Below, piece after piece: positions 7,125-15,179 of a DNA stretch of 29,638 nucleotides. This DNA comes from an uncultured Eubacteriales bacterium. GTDB taxonomy: Bacteria; Bacillota; Clostridia; Lachnospirales; Anaerotignaceae. Position numbers and translations under genes: made by a program. Below the pieces are notes generated by a model that did not search any database, was not told the DNA's origin, and was given only the letters and a program-made list of their open reading frames with translations. Numbering within the stretch: position 1 is the stretch's first letter; every line of letters starts with the position of its first letter. The stretch is taken from positions 1-29,638 of the forward strand of contig CAKQPE010000014.1 of the NCBI GenBank assembly GCA_934256695.1. Direction: 5' to 3'.

Positions 7125-7210
7125 TATTCTTGAGAAATTTAATCGGTTTTTATTAAAAATTGCAGTTCTGTTAGGTTAAGCCACACAGTCTGCGAAAAAG
7201 GTGATATGCT

Positions 7211-8053
7211 TTGACAGTCATAAAAAAAATTACTGAAAATAAAAATATAAATACAGGCTCGGTTTTGACAGCTGTATTGTGCGGCTTTTTGTATTTTGAA
7301 AATAAATCTCTTACAGTGGGAAAGTATATAGAAGAAAGCCTGAAAATATCAGATGAAAATGACAGACTGTGTATAGTACAGGTTTCCGATTTGCAGAATA
7401 CGGAGTTCGGACACAAAAACAAAAGGCTTATAAATAAAATTAAATCCCTTGAGCCGGACATTATAGTTGTTACGGGAGATATTGTGGACTGCCACAGAAC
7501 TGATATTTATTCGGCACTGGATTTTGCAAAGGAAATAAGCAAAATCTGCAAAGTTTATTATGTATGCGGAAACCATGAAGGCGTTTTGGGAAACTATAAA
7601 AGACTGTGCTATGACTTGAGAGAAAACGGAGTAATTGTTCTGAACAACGAAAGTGTATATTTTGATGAAGAAAAAAATATACGCATTACGGGAATGACAG
7701 ACCCATATTTCGGTTTTGTAAAAGATATTCCGTCAATGCTCAAAAAGAAAGCGGCAGAGGATAAAAACGCTTTTAATATACTTTTAAGCCATAGACCGGA
7801 GCTTTTTAAAATATATGCCAAATCCGGTTTTGACATTGCTTTCTGCGGTCATGCTCACGGCGGACAGATAAGACTGCCGTTTATAGGCGGGCTTTTTTCA
7901 CCACATCAGGGATTTTTGCCTAAATACACTTCCGGTGTTTATCAAAATGGCAGTTTTAAAATGATAGTAAGCCGTGGATTGGGAAACAGTGTGTTCCCGT
8001 TTAGAATTTTTAACAGACCGGAAATAGTTAAGGTTGTACTTAAAAAATTTTAA
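7211..8053 (+). CDS. Calcineurin-like metallophosphoesterase, membrane-anchored (YkuE-like)
   Basis: The 280-residue product has a short N-terminal hydrophobic segment (SVLTAVLCGFLYF, about residues 17-29) and a metallophosphoesterase domain (about 54-280). Motifs seen are VSDLQN (58-63), VTGDIVD (87-93), CGNHEG (119-124), LLSHRPE near 195 and GHAHGGQIRLP near 218. Relatives hydrolyse phosphoester bonds, often of lipid-linked or nucleotide substrates, with a two-metal centre. The first motif is normally SDLHN; here the metal-binding His is Gln (Q62), so metal binding or specificity may differ. The start is a TTG at 7211 behind AAAAGGTGAT, because the nearby ATG at 7206 runs into TGA after one codon. 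The stop lies 11 bases before the DUF503 gene, so the two probably form an operon. Confidence 0.87.
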   Translation: MTVIKKITENKNINTGSVLTAVLCGFLYFENKSLTVGKYIEESLKISDENDRLCIVQVSDLQNTEFGHKNKRLINKIKSLEPDIIVVTGDIVDCHRTDIYSALDFAKEISKICKVYYVCGNHEGVLGNYKRLCYDLRENGVIVLNNESVYFDEEKNIRITGMTDPYFGFVKDIPSMLKKKAAEDKNAFNILLSHRPELFKIYAKSGFDIAFCGHAHGGQIRLPFIGGLFSPHQGFLPKYTSGVYQNGSFKMIVSRGLGNSVFPFRIFNRPEIVKVVLKKF

Positions 8054-8064
8054 GGGTGATAAAA

Positions 8065-8346
8065 ATGATTATAGGAACCTGTGTTGTATATCTTCAGGCA
8101 GAGTGGGTAAATAGCCTTAAAGAAAAAAGAATGATTGTAAAAAGCATAACAGAAAAGGCAAGACATAAATTTAATATATCTATAGCGGAAGTGGAGCAAC
8201 AGGACAGACACAAATTAATAGCTATAGGTTTTGCCTGTGTTACAAACGAGGTAAATCATGCAAATTCCATAATAGATAATGTAATAAATTTTATTGAAAA
8301 ATCAACAGATGCGGTGATTTTGGATACGGTTATGGAAATATTGTAA
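8065..8346 (+). CDS. DUF503 / YlxP family protein
   Basis: The 93-residue product fits the YlxP-like DUF503 family in length and pattern: an N-terminal beta strand (MIIGTCVVYLQ), the conserved SLKEKRMIVKSI segment (about residues 17-28), FNISIAEVEQQDRH and a helical C-terminus. Family members are small cytoplasmic proteins often encoded near nusA-infB-rbfA; their role is not established, though ribosome- or RNA-linked functions have been suggested. Here that context is absent and the gene follows a metallophosphoesterase. The ATG at 8065 is preferred over a GTG at 8056, which lies inside the AAGGGTG ribosome binding site. Confidence 0.88.
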   Translation: MIIGTCVVYLQAEWVNSLKEKRMIVKSITEKARHKFNISIAEVEQQDRHKLIAIGFACVTNEVNHANSIIDNVINFIEKSTDAVILDTVMEIL

Positions 8347-8382
8347 TGTTAATAATTTTTTCTGGATTTTATATAGGTAATA

Positions 8383-8391
8383 TGTTATAAT
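8383..8391 (+). promoter_or_regulatory. Extended -10 promoter of the tig-clpP-clpX operon
   Basis: TGTTATAAT (8383-8391) is an extended -10 box (TGN followed by TATAAT). The -35 region is weak (TGGATT, 8363-8368, 17 bases upstream), as is common with extended -10 promoters. The leader to the tig start is about 115 bases long. I see no CtsR- or CIRCE-type operator in it. Confidence 0.6.
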
Positions 8392-8511
8392 GCAATTTAG
8401 CTATGCAGACATTTAACCGCTGTTTTTTGAATAAATCATTTTAGTCAGACATATTTTCGGCGAGACGGTTCGGTTAATTAACAATAACTAATCACTAAGG
8501 AGGATTTTTAA

Positions 8512-9813
8512 ATGAACGCTAAGTTAGTAAGCAAAGAAAACAACATAGTAAAATTTACTTTCGAGGTTGGTCCTGAGAAACTTGAGGAAGGTATGAAATA
8601 TTCTTACGAAAGAAATAAAAACAGAATAGCTCTTCCTGGTTTCAGAAAAGGCAAAGCACCAAGAAAGCTTATAGAAGTTGAATACGGCCCAGAAGTATTT
8701 TATGAAGATGCAATCAACTTTGTTCTCAGCACAGAATACGAAGCAGTAGTTAAAGAACTCGGACTTGATGTAGTTTCAAGACCTGACATTGATGCTCCTG
8801 TTATCGATAAAAACGAAGGTATCAAATTTGAAGTTGAAGTAACAGTTAAGCCTGAAGTTAAGCTTGGACAGTACAAAGGCGTTGAGGTTGAAAAGGTTGA
8901 CACAACAGTTAAGCCTGAAGCTGTTGAAGCAGAACTTAAAAGAGTTCAGGAACAGAACTCAAGACTTATCGCAGTTGAGGACAGAGCAGCTCAGAATGAT
9001 GATATCGTAAACATCAGCTTTGACGGCAGTGTTGACGGTGTTCCTTTCGATGGCGGCAAGAGCGACAGCTATGACCTTACACTCGGTTCACACACATTTA
9101 TCGATACATTCGAAGACCAGATTGTTGGCCACAATGTAGGCGACAAATTTGACGTTAACGTTACATTCCCTGAAAACTACGGTGCAAAAGACCTTGCAGG
9201 CAAGGCTGCTGTATTTAAAGTAGAGGTTAAGGGCATCAATGTTAAAGAACTTCCTGAAATCAACGATGAATTTGCACAGGATGTTTCCGAATTCGATACA
9301 CTTGATGAATACAAAACAAGCATAGAGGGTAAACTTAAAGAGACTGCTGAAGCTAACGCAAAACAGCTCAAGAGCGACAGAGCAGTAGATGCAGTTATCG
9401 AAAACGCAGAAATGGATATTCCTGAAGTAATGTATGATAACAAGATTGACCAGATGATCAACGAGTTTAAGAGATACATTGCAGCTCAGGGCATCTCTAT
9501 TGATATGTACTGCCAGTACCTTGGTACAACAGTAGAAGGTTTAAGAAGCACATTCCGTGATTCAGCAGAAAAGAGCGTTAAAGCAAGACTCGTTCTTGAA
9601 GCTATCGCAAAGGCTGAAGGAATTACAGCTACATCTGAAGAAGTAGACGAAGAAATCACAAAGATGGCTGCTGCATACGGCGTAGAAAAAGAAAAAGCTC
9701 TTGAAATCTTCAAAGAAGACGACAGAAAGAACGTAGAAGGCGACATTCTTGTTAAGAAAGCCGCTCAGTTAGTAGAGGACTCAGCAGTTGAAGTTGAGAA
9801 GAAAGAGGCTTAA
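8512..9813 (+). CDS. tig: Trigger factor, ribosome-associated chaperone and peptidyl-prolyl isomerase
   Basis: The 433-residue product has the complete three-domain layout. The N-terminal ribosome-docking domain has the signature GFRKGKAP at residues 43-50. A FKBP-type peptidyl-prolyl isomerase domain spans about 150-240 (ISFDGSVDGVPFDGG, LGSHTFIDTFEDQIVGHNVG). A helical C-terminal chaperone domain (about 250-433) ends in an acidic/lysine-rich tail. Trigger factor binds ribosomal protein uL23 at the exit tunnel and shields nascent chains. An AAGGAGG ribosome binding site precedes the ATG by 8 bases. It is first in a tig-clpP-clpX operon; 48 bases separate it from clpP with no terminator. Length and motifs are normal. 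Confidence 0.98.
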   Translation: MNAKLVSKENNIVKFTFEVGPEKLEEGMKYSYERNKNRIALPGFRKGKAPRKLIEVEYGPEVFYEDAINFVLSTEYEAVVKELGLDVVSRPDIDAPVIDKNEGIKFEVEVTVKPEVKLGQYKGVEVEKVDTTVKPEAVEAELKRVQEQNSRLIAVEDRAAQNDDIVNISFDGSVDGVPFDGGKSDSYDLTLGSHTFIDTFEDQIVGHNVGDKFDVNVTFPENYGAKDLAGKAAVFKVEVKGINVKELPEINDEFAQDVSEFDTLDEYKTSIEGKLKETAEANAKQLKSDRAVDAVIENAEMDIPEVMYDNKIDQMINEFKRYIAAQGISIDMYCQYLGTTVEGLRSTFRDSAEKSVKARLVLEAIAKAEGITATSEEVDEEITKMAAAYGVEKEKALEIFKEDDRKNVEGDILVKKAAQLVEDSAVEVEKKEA

Positions 9814-9861
9814 TCAACGGCTGATAATTGATGTCCTCACAAAAAAGGAGGAATTAAGATT

Positions 9862-10446
9862 ATGAGTCTTGTACCATATGTTTTAGAACAGACAAGCAGA
9901 GGCGAAAGAACATACGATATTTTTTCAAGACTGCTTAAAGACAGAATTATATTTCTTGGTGAGGAAGTAAACGATACAACAGCAAGCCTTGTTGTTGCAC
10001 AGCTCCTTTTCCTTGCGGCAGAAGACCCTGACAAGGACATAAACTTATACATAAACAGTCCGGGCGGCTCGGTAACAGCCGGTATGGCTATTTATGATAC
10101 TATGCAGTATATTAAACCTGATGTATCAACAATATGTATCGGTATGGCTGCAAGTATGGGTGCTTTCCTTCTTTCCGGCGGAGCAAAGGGCAAAAGATAT
10201 GCTCTCCCTAACTCGGAAATAATGATTCATCAGCCTTCCGGCGGAGCAAGAGGTCAGGCTACAGAAATCCGCATAGTGGCTGAAAACATACTCAAAACAA
10301 AGGAAAAACTCAATAAAATTCTTGCCTCAAACACAGGCAAGAGCCTTGAAGAAATTGAAAGAGATACAGAGCGAGACAACTATATGTCGGCTGAAGAAGC
10401 CAAAGAATATGGCTTGATTGATGCTGTAATCACTAAGCCGGTTTAA
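9862..10446 (+). CDS. clpP: ATP-dependent Clp protease proteolytic subunit
   Basis: The 194-residue serine peptidase has its catalytic triad in the expected places: S98 in GMAASMGAF, H123 in MIHQPSGG and D172 in ERDTERDNYMSAEEA. ClpP forms two stacked heptameric rings that degrade proteins fed in by ClpX or ClpC. The N-terminus MSLVPYVLEQTSRGERTYDI is the usual axial-loop region. The ATG has an AAAAGGAGG ribosome binding site. clpX starts 13 bases after its stop codon, so the two subunits are made together. Confidence 0.98.
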   Translation: MSLVPYVLEQTSRGERTYDIFSRLLKDRIIFLGEEVNDTTASLVVAQLLFLAAEDPDKDINLYINSPGGSVTAGMAIYDTMQYIKPDVSTICIGMAASMGAFLLSGGAKGKRYALPNSEIMIHQPSGGARGQATEIRIVAENILKTKEKLNKILASNTGKSLEEIERDTERDNYMSAEEAKEYGLIDAVITKPV

Positions 10447-10459
10447 GGAGAGATGAAAT

Positions 10460-11755
10460 ATGGCATCAAAAACAGACGATAAAAAACAGCTTAGATGCTC
10501 TTTCTGCGGCAAACCGCAGGATCAGGTAAAAAAACTTATTGCAGGACCTGACGTATATATATGTGATGAGTGTGTAGGTCTTTGTACCGATATAATCGAC
10601 GAGGGAATGGAAGACGAAGCCATAATGGAAACAGGCTCACTTCCTAAGCCTAAGGAGATTAAAAAAATTCTCGACGAATACGTAATCGGTCAGGACGAGG
10701 CAAAAAAAGTCCTTTCCGTAGCAGTTTATAATCACTATAAGAGAGTACTTGAAAAACGCAGAAAAAATGATGTTGAGCTCCAAAAGAGCAATATACTTAT
10801 TCTCGGCCCTACAGGTGTAGGTAAGACACTTCTTGCACAGACTCTCGCAAGACTGCTTAATGTTCCTTTTGCCATTGCAGATGCCACAACCCTTACAGAG
10901 GCAGGCTATGTAGGCGAGGACGTTGAAAATATCCTTTTGAAGCTTATTCAGGCTGCCGATTATGACATTGAAAAAGCCGAAAAAGGTATTGTATATATCG
11001 ACGAGATTGATAAAATAACAAAGAAAAGCGAGAATGTTTCCATAACAAGAGACGTTAGCGGTGAAGGCGTTCAGCAGGCATTGCTTAAAATTCTTGAAGG
11101 AACAGTTGCATCTGTCCCTCCTCAGGGCGGCAGAAAGCATCCTCATCAGGAGCTTATACAGATAGATACAACTAACATTCTCTTTATATGCGGCGGTGCA
11201 TTCAGCGGACTTGATAAGATAATCGAAAACCGTGTAGGCGAAAAGGTTATCGGCTTTGGTGCAAAGGTACAGAGTAAGCAGGATACATCTTTTGATAAGC
11301 TTTTAAAGAGCGTTCAGCCGCAGGACCTTATAAAATACGGTCTTATAGCCGAGTTTGTAGGCAGACTTCCCGTTGTTGTAACACTGGAAAACCTTTCGGA
11401 AAGCGATCTTGTAAGAATACTTACAGAGCCTAAAAATGCCGTTACAAAGCAGTACGAATATCTTTTTGAGCTGGATAATGTTAAACTTGAATTCCAGAAA
11501 GAAGCTCTTGAGGAAATAGCAAAGCTTGCTATTGAAAGAGGAACGGGAGCAAGAGGAATAAGAGCCATAGTTGAAGGCTTTATAAATAAGATTATGTACG
11601 AGGTGCCAAGTGACCCTAATGTAGAAAAGGTAATAATTACACCTGAGTGCGTAAGAGGTAAGGCAGATGCTTTGTTTGAGCTTAAAGATAACCGTGTTCA
11701 GCTAAAAAAAGAGACGGTTGAAAGAAGTACAGATGCAAAGGGCAGTTTGGCATAA
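10460..11755 (+). CDS. clpX: ATP-dependent Clp protease ATP-binding subunit ClpX
   Basis: The 431-residue AAA+ unfoldase has an N-terminal zinc-binding domain (C13, C16, C35, C38), Walker A GPTGVGKT (116-123), Walker B with D181-E182 in IVYIDEIDK, the IGF loop that docks onto ClpP (KVIGFGAKV, near residue 260), and a sensor-2 region GTGARGIRAI near 360. ClpX unfolds tagged substrates and threads them into ClpP. AAGGAGAG precedes the ATG. It is the last gene of the operon; no lon gene follows, only a strong bidirectional terminator. Confidence 0.98.
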   Translation: MASKTDDKKQLRCSFCGKPQDQVKKLIAGPDVYICDECVGLCTDIIDEGMEDEAIMETGSLPKPKEIKKILDEYVIGQDEAKKVLSVAVYNHYKRVLEKRRKNDVELQKSNILILGPTGVGKTLLAQTLARLLNVPFAIADATTLTEAGYVGEDVENILLKLIQAADYDIEKAEKGIVYIDEIDKITKKSENVSITRDVSGEGVQQALLKILEGTVASVPPQGGRKHPHQELIQIDTTNILFICGGAFSGLDKIIENRVGEKVIGFGAKVQSKQDTSFDKLLKSVQPQDLIKYGLIAEFVGRLPVVVTLENLSESDLVRILTEPKNAVTKQYEYLFELDNVKLEFQKEALEEIAKLAIERGTGARGIRAIVEGFINKIMYEVPSDPNVEKVIITPECVRGKADALFELKDNRVQLKKETVERSTDAKGSLA

Positions 11756-11825
11756 AAATATATAAAGACAGTTGGGCTTTTCGGCTGTCAGCAAGATTAA
11801 AAAGGCTTAAGGTAAATTTTTAATT

Positions 11826-11862
11826 AAAAAGTCGTTCAAAACCATGTTTTGGACGACTTTTT
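11826..11862. terminator. Bidirectional terminator between clpX and the ferredoxin-like gene
   Basis: A 17-base stem (11826-11842 with 11846-11862, one G:T pair) has a 3-base loop, with A and T tracts on the two sides. It sits between two converging genes and can terminate both. A weaker GACAG/CTGTC hairpin lies at about 11767-11789. Confidence 0.85.
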
Positions 11863-11912
11863 GGCTATAGATGCAAATTCTTATTAAAATGCGAAAATTG
11901 TGTTTTTGAGGT

Positions 11913-12608
11913 TTAGTCAAGTATGTTTCCGTCTGTACTTACTGTAACTACGGTCCATGGAATAAATTTTCCACTGTCCAAAAGAGCTTTTTTAACGGCA
12001 TTTTCAAGACCGCCGCAGCAAGGCACTTCCATACGTGCTATTTTTACACTCTTAATGTCATTTTGTTTTATTATTTCCGTAAGCTTTTCGGAATAATCCA
12101 CCATATCAAGTTTAGGACAGCCTATGAGTGTTATATGCCCGTTAATAAAATCATTGTGGAAATTTCCGTAGGAAAAGGCTGTACAGTCTGCCGCTATAAG
12201 AAGTTTGCAGTTATCAAAATACGGAGCTTTTATAGGGGCAAGCTTAATTTGAACAGGCCAGTTAAGTAATCTGCTGTTAATATTGACAACGGAATCAGAA
12301 ATATTTTTTGCGGAAGCTGTGTGTTCTATTGTTTTTGATATTGAGCCGGGACAGGTGAAGCCTGAGTTTTTAAGTGCCATATTTGCCTTTACGGCAATTT
12401 CATCATAAGCTGCGGCTTCTCTTTCCTCAAATGTAATTGCACCTGTAGGACAGACCGGCAGACAGTCACCGAGACCGTCACAGTAATCATCTCTCAGAAG
12501 AATGGCTTTTCCGTTACTCATGCCTATAGCACCCTCGTGACAGGCTTTGGCACATAAACCACAGCCGTTGCATTTTTCGGTATTTATATTTATTATTTTT
12601 CTTAACAT
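11913..12608 (-). CDS. Two-cluster ferredoxin-like 4Fe-4S protein
   Basis: The 231-residue product begins with a bacterial ferredoxin module. Cluster 1 is complete (C13, C16, C19, C23 in CNGCGLCAKAC). Cluster 2 has only three of the usual four cysteines (C43, C49, C53 in CDGLGDCLPVCP). After a linker comes a domain of about 130 residues with its own cysteines (CPGS, IGCPKLD, VPCCGGLE), possible further metal ligands. It is probably a cytoplasmic electron carrier or Fe-S sensor; the partner enzyme is unknown. The ATG (12606-12608) has a CGGAGGG ribosome binding site. The gene diverges from a Crp/Fnr regulator, and the shared region carries a palindrome placed for activation of this gene. Confidence 0.85.
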   Translation of the reverse strand: MLRKIININTEKCNGCGLCAKACHEGAIGMSNGKAILLRDDYCDGLGDCLPVCPTGAITFEEREAAAYDEIAVKANMALKNSGFTCPGSISKTIEHTASAKNISDSVVNINSRLLNWPVQIKLAPIKAPYFDNCKLLIAADCTAFSYGNFHNDFINGHITLIGCPKLDMVDYSEKLTEIIKQNDIKSVKIARMEVPCCGGLENAVKKALLDSGKFIPWTVVTVSTDGNILD

Positions 12609-12661
12609 AGAAAACCCTCCGTTTGTTCGATATTATCATATATAGTTGATTTTATGGTTAT

Positions 12662-12667
12662 ATTATA
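12662..12667 (-). promoter_or_regulatory. -10 box of the ferredoxin-like gene
   Basis: TATAAT on the minus strand, with no good -35 sequence at the matching distance. This is typical of promoters that need an activator. The predicted transcription start is near 12655. Confidence 0.5.
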
Positions 12668-12689
12668 GTAAAATTAAGCTGTAAAGTAT

Positions 12690-12703
12690 GTTGTATAAAC
12701 AAC
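12690..12703. promoter_or_regulatory. Palindromic operator, Crp/Fnr-like geometry
   Basis: GTTGT (12690-12694), 4 bases, ACAAC (12699-12703) form a perfect 5-4-5 palindrome, the same geometry as the Fnr box TTGAT-N4-ATCAA. Its centre is 41.5 bases upstream of the start site inferred from the minus-strand -10 box, the classical class II activator position. It also lies 14 bases before the regulator's own start codon, so autoregulation is possible. Confidence 0.5.
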
Positions 12704-12717
12704 GGAAGTGAAGAATT

Positions 12718-13377
12718 TTGAGAAGATATATTGAAATTATAGAAAAGTCTGTAATTTTTAAAGGTCTTACCGCAGATGAAACTGAAAAAGCCGTTGAATT
12801 TTTTGGTGCAAAGGAAATCAAATTAAAAAAAGGAGAATATATATATCATCCTGATGACAGCATCAAAAAAATAGGTCTTGTGCTTGATGGAAGTGTAAGA
12901 ATTGAAAAAGAAGACTATTACGGAAACAGCACAATAATGACATCTGTATCAAAAGGCGATATTTTTGGAGAAGTATATTCCTGCTGCCATAAAGGTGCAT
13001 CAGGAGTAAGTGTGGTTGCCGAAAGCGAAACAAAAGTACTTATGCTTGACACAAGCCGAATATTTATGTGTAATGGCTCAAAAGAAACGTTTTATTATAA
13101 GATAATGCATAACCTTATAAATGTGCTTGCATCAAAAGCATATATGCTTAATTTAAAAATAGGGTATATATGCAAAAGAACTACTCGTGAAAAGCTTATG
13201 TCATTTTTGTCTCAGCAGGCGGAAGAGAAAAAAAGCAATGGTTTTTATATAAATTTTAACCGTCAGGAGCTTGCGGATTTCCTGTGTGTGGACAGAAGTG
13301 CCATGTCAAATGAGCTTAGCAAAATGAAAAAAGAAGGAATTATTGAGTACAATAAAAATTACTTTAAACTGCTTTAA
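12718..13377 (+). CDS. Crp/Fnr family transcriptional regulator
   Basis: The 219-residue product has a cyclic-nucleotide-type sensor barrel (about residues 10-120, with LVLDGSVRIEKEDYYGN and SKGDIFGEVYSCC), a dimer helix (about 125-150) and a C-terminal winged helix. The recognition region is FNRQELADFLCVDRSAMSNELSKM (about 180-203, given here as two abutting motifs: FNRQELADFLC and VDRSAMSNELSKM). The cAMP-binding RS pair is absent. The N-terminal four-cysteine cluster of Fnr is also absent, so the signal is unknown; heme or redox sensing, as in clostridial relatives, is a possibility. The start is a TTG at 12718 behind a weak GGAAGTGAAG site, suggesting low expression. It may lead an operon with the isochorismatase-type gene 21 bases downstream. 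Confidence 0.88.
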   Translation: MRRYIEIIEKSVIFKGLTADETEKAVEFFGAKEIKLKKGEYIYHPDDSIKKIGLVLDGSVRIEKEDYYGNSTIMTSVSKGDIFGEVYSCCHKGASGVSVVAESETKVLMLDTSRIFMCNGSKETFYYKIMHNLINVLASKAYMLNLKIGYICKRTTREKLMSFLSQQAEEKKSNGFYINFNRQELADFLCVDRSAMSNELSKMKKEGIIEYNKNYFKLL

Positions 13378-13398
13378 AAATCAAAAGAGGTGTTTTGT

Positions 13399-13914
13399 AT
13401 GAAAGAATTGCTCGTGGTAGTTGATATGCAGAAAGATTTTATTGACGGTTCTCTTGGAACGAAAGAAGCTCAGGCAATAGTTGAACCTGTATGCGAAAAG
13501 ATACGTTCCTTTAACGGTGATGTTATTTATACGAGGGATACGCACAGTGAAAATTATCTTGATACTCTTGAAGGAAAGAATCTTCCGGTAAAACATTGTA
13601 TAAAGGATACGGAAGGCTGGCAGATACAGAAAGATGTTTATGAAGCAGGCAGCGGAAAAACCCTTTGTGTTATAGACAAGCCTGTTTTCGGCAGTGTCGA
13701 ACTGACGGAAATTGCTTTTATAGGCAGATATGAAAAGGTAACTCTTATAGGCTTATGCACGGATATATGTGTTGTTACAAACGCACTTTTACTTAAAACA
13801 AAGCTGAAAGAAATTCCTGTTGCCGTTATAGAAAATCTTTGTGCCGGTGTTACACCGCAGAGTCATAATGCGGCTGTTGAAACAATGAAAATGTGTCAGG
13901 TTATAATAGAATAA
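13399..13914 (+). CDS. Isochorismatase-family cysteine hydrolase, nicotinamidase-like
   Basis: The 171-residue product has the family triad: D9 in VVVDMQKDF, K94 in VIDKPVFGS and C124 in GLCTDICVVTNAL. Possible metal ligands D47 and H49 (TRDTHSENY) and H66 (PVKHC) resemble the nicotinamidase set. Nicotinamidase (PncA) converts nicotinamide to nicotinate for NAD salvage; related amidases act on other amides, so the substrate is only probable. The ATG at 13399 is chosen over an in-frame upstream codon at 13390 because AAAGAGGTG lies just before it. It sits between a Crp/Fnr regulator (21 bases) and a polyamine-type binding protein (44 bases), with no terminator in either gap. Confidence 0.85.
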   Translation: MKELLVVVDMQKDFIDGSLGTKEAQAIVEPVCEKIRSFNGDVIYTRDTHSENYLDTLEGKNLPVKHCIKDTEGWQIQKDVYEAGSGKTLCVIDKPVFGSVELTEIAFIGRYEKVTLIGLCTDICVVTNALLLKTKLKEIPVAVIENLCAGVTPQSHNAAVETMKMCQVIIE

Positions 13915-13958
13915 AACCTGCATATTATAAAAAAATTTTAAAAGGAGATGTATATTTT

Positions 13959-15089
13959 ATGAAATTGAAGAAGTTAACAGCTGTTTTTGCTGCTGTGGTA
14001 ATTGCAGCAGTATCTCTTGCAGGCTGCGGAGGCAGCTCATCATCAGGCAGCGGTGCGGCTTCCACATCAGGCAGCGGCTCAGAACAGGCAGCTGCAAGCA
14101 CACAGTCGGGAGAAAAGACAAAGCTTTATGTTGTAAACTGGAAAGACTATGCTTCAGATGATCCGGAATTTGTAAAGGCATTTGAAGAAGAAAATAACTG
14201 TGAAATAGTAAATACATATATGTCCAGTGAAGAAGATCTTCTTACAAGACTCAGAACATCAAAGGCAGGAGAGATAGATGTATGCCTTCCGAACTGTACT
14301 ATTCTTCCGGCAGCAATAAAAGACGGACTTCTTGAGCCTATTGATACATCAAAGCTTGAAAATTTTGATGAACTTTTTGCAAAATTTAAAGAACAGAAAG
14401 AATGTTTTGACGGAGATACAATGTATGCAGTACCTTTTGTATGGGGTTCAACAGCTATAGCATACAATACAGATGAAATTACAGAAGCACCTAAGAGCAT
14501 GAATTGTCTTTTTGACGAACAGTATGCAGGAAAGATTGCATTCAGAGATGACTACAATGATGCTGTAATGTCAGCAGCTATTGTTCTCGGTCAGGATCCG
14601 AATGCACCTACAGACCTTGACGCAATAAAGGCAAAATTAATAGAACAGAAACCTCTTAACAAGACATACTGGAAAACAGGCGATGAATTTTCAAAACTTT
14701 TTGCCGGAGGTCAGATTTCTGTAGGTCTTATGTGGTCAGGTCAGGCAGCGGCAATGAAACAGGCTGGAGAACATATTGCATTTACAGTACCTGAAGACGG
14801 TGCAATCGGTTGGGTTGACAACTGGGGTATAGCGGCAAACAGCAACAATAAAGAACTTGCTTATAAATTTATTGACGCTATGATAAGTAAAGACCTCCAG
14901 TATAACTGGGCTTCTTCAGGCGGTCCTTCACCAGCGAACCAGTCAGCAGCAGAGGCTATTGACCCTGAATATGCAGCTTCAGCCGGTATGGATGAAGAAT
15001 CTCTTAACAGACTTTATTTTATGGAATACAGAACAGATGAAGTTAAGAACGAATGGAATGAACTTTGGACAGATGTAAAGGCTGAGTAA
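13959..15089 (+). CDS. ABC transporter substrate-binding lipoprotein, PotD/PotF (polyamine) type
   Basis: The 376-residue product has a lipoprotein signal with lipobox LAGC (residues 20-23, lipidated C23) and a Ser/Gly-rich tether (about 24-48). The binding domain is of the spermidine/putrescine type: LYVVNWKDYASDDPEFVKAF, VPFVWGSTAIAYNTDEI, VGLMWSGQAAAMKQAG and AIGWVDNWGIAAN. It should capture polyamines or a similar cationic or small-organic ligand outside the membrane. No permease or ATPase gene (PotABC) adjoins it, so it must work with a transporter encoded elsewhere. The start is an ATG at 13959 with an AAAAGGAGA site. It is probably the last gene of the unit begun by the Crp/Fnr gene and ends at a strong hairpin. 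Confidence 0.9.
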   Translation: MKLKKLTAVFAAVVIAAVSLAGCGGSSSSGSGAASTSGSGSEQAAASTQSGEKTKLYVVNWKDYASDDPEFVKAFEEENNCEIVNTYMSSEEDLLTRLRTSKAGEIDVCLPNCTILPAAIKDGLLEPIDTSKLENFDELFAKFKEQKECFDGDTMYAVPFVWGSTAIAYNTDEITEAPKSMNCLFDEQYAGKIAFRDDYNDAVMSAAIVLGQDPNAPTDLDAIKAKLIEQKPLNKTYWKTGDEFSKLFAGGQISVGLMWSGQAAAMKQAGEHIAFTVPEDGAIGWVDNWGIAANSNNKELAYKFIDAMISKDLQYNWASSGGPSPANQSAAEAIDPEYAASAGMDEESLNRLYFMEYRTDEVKNEWNELWTDVKAE

Positions 15090-15151
15090 AAATATCTGTG
15101 GAGTTTATACTGATTATCAATGATTTTTGAAAAATACGGCAAGACATTAAA

Positions 15152-15179
15152 AAACACCGTGACTGTTGTCACGGTGTTT
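15152..15179 (+). terminator. Terminator-like hairpin, first copy of an identical pair
   Basis: AAACACCGTGAC pairs with GTCACGGTGTTT around TGTT, 62 bases after the binding-protein stop codon. The same 28 bases recur exactly at 15390-15417. Confidence 0.75.
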
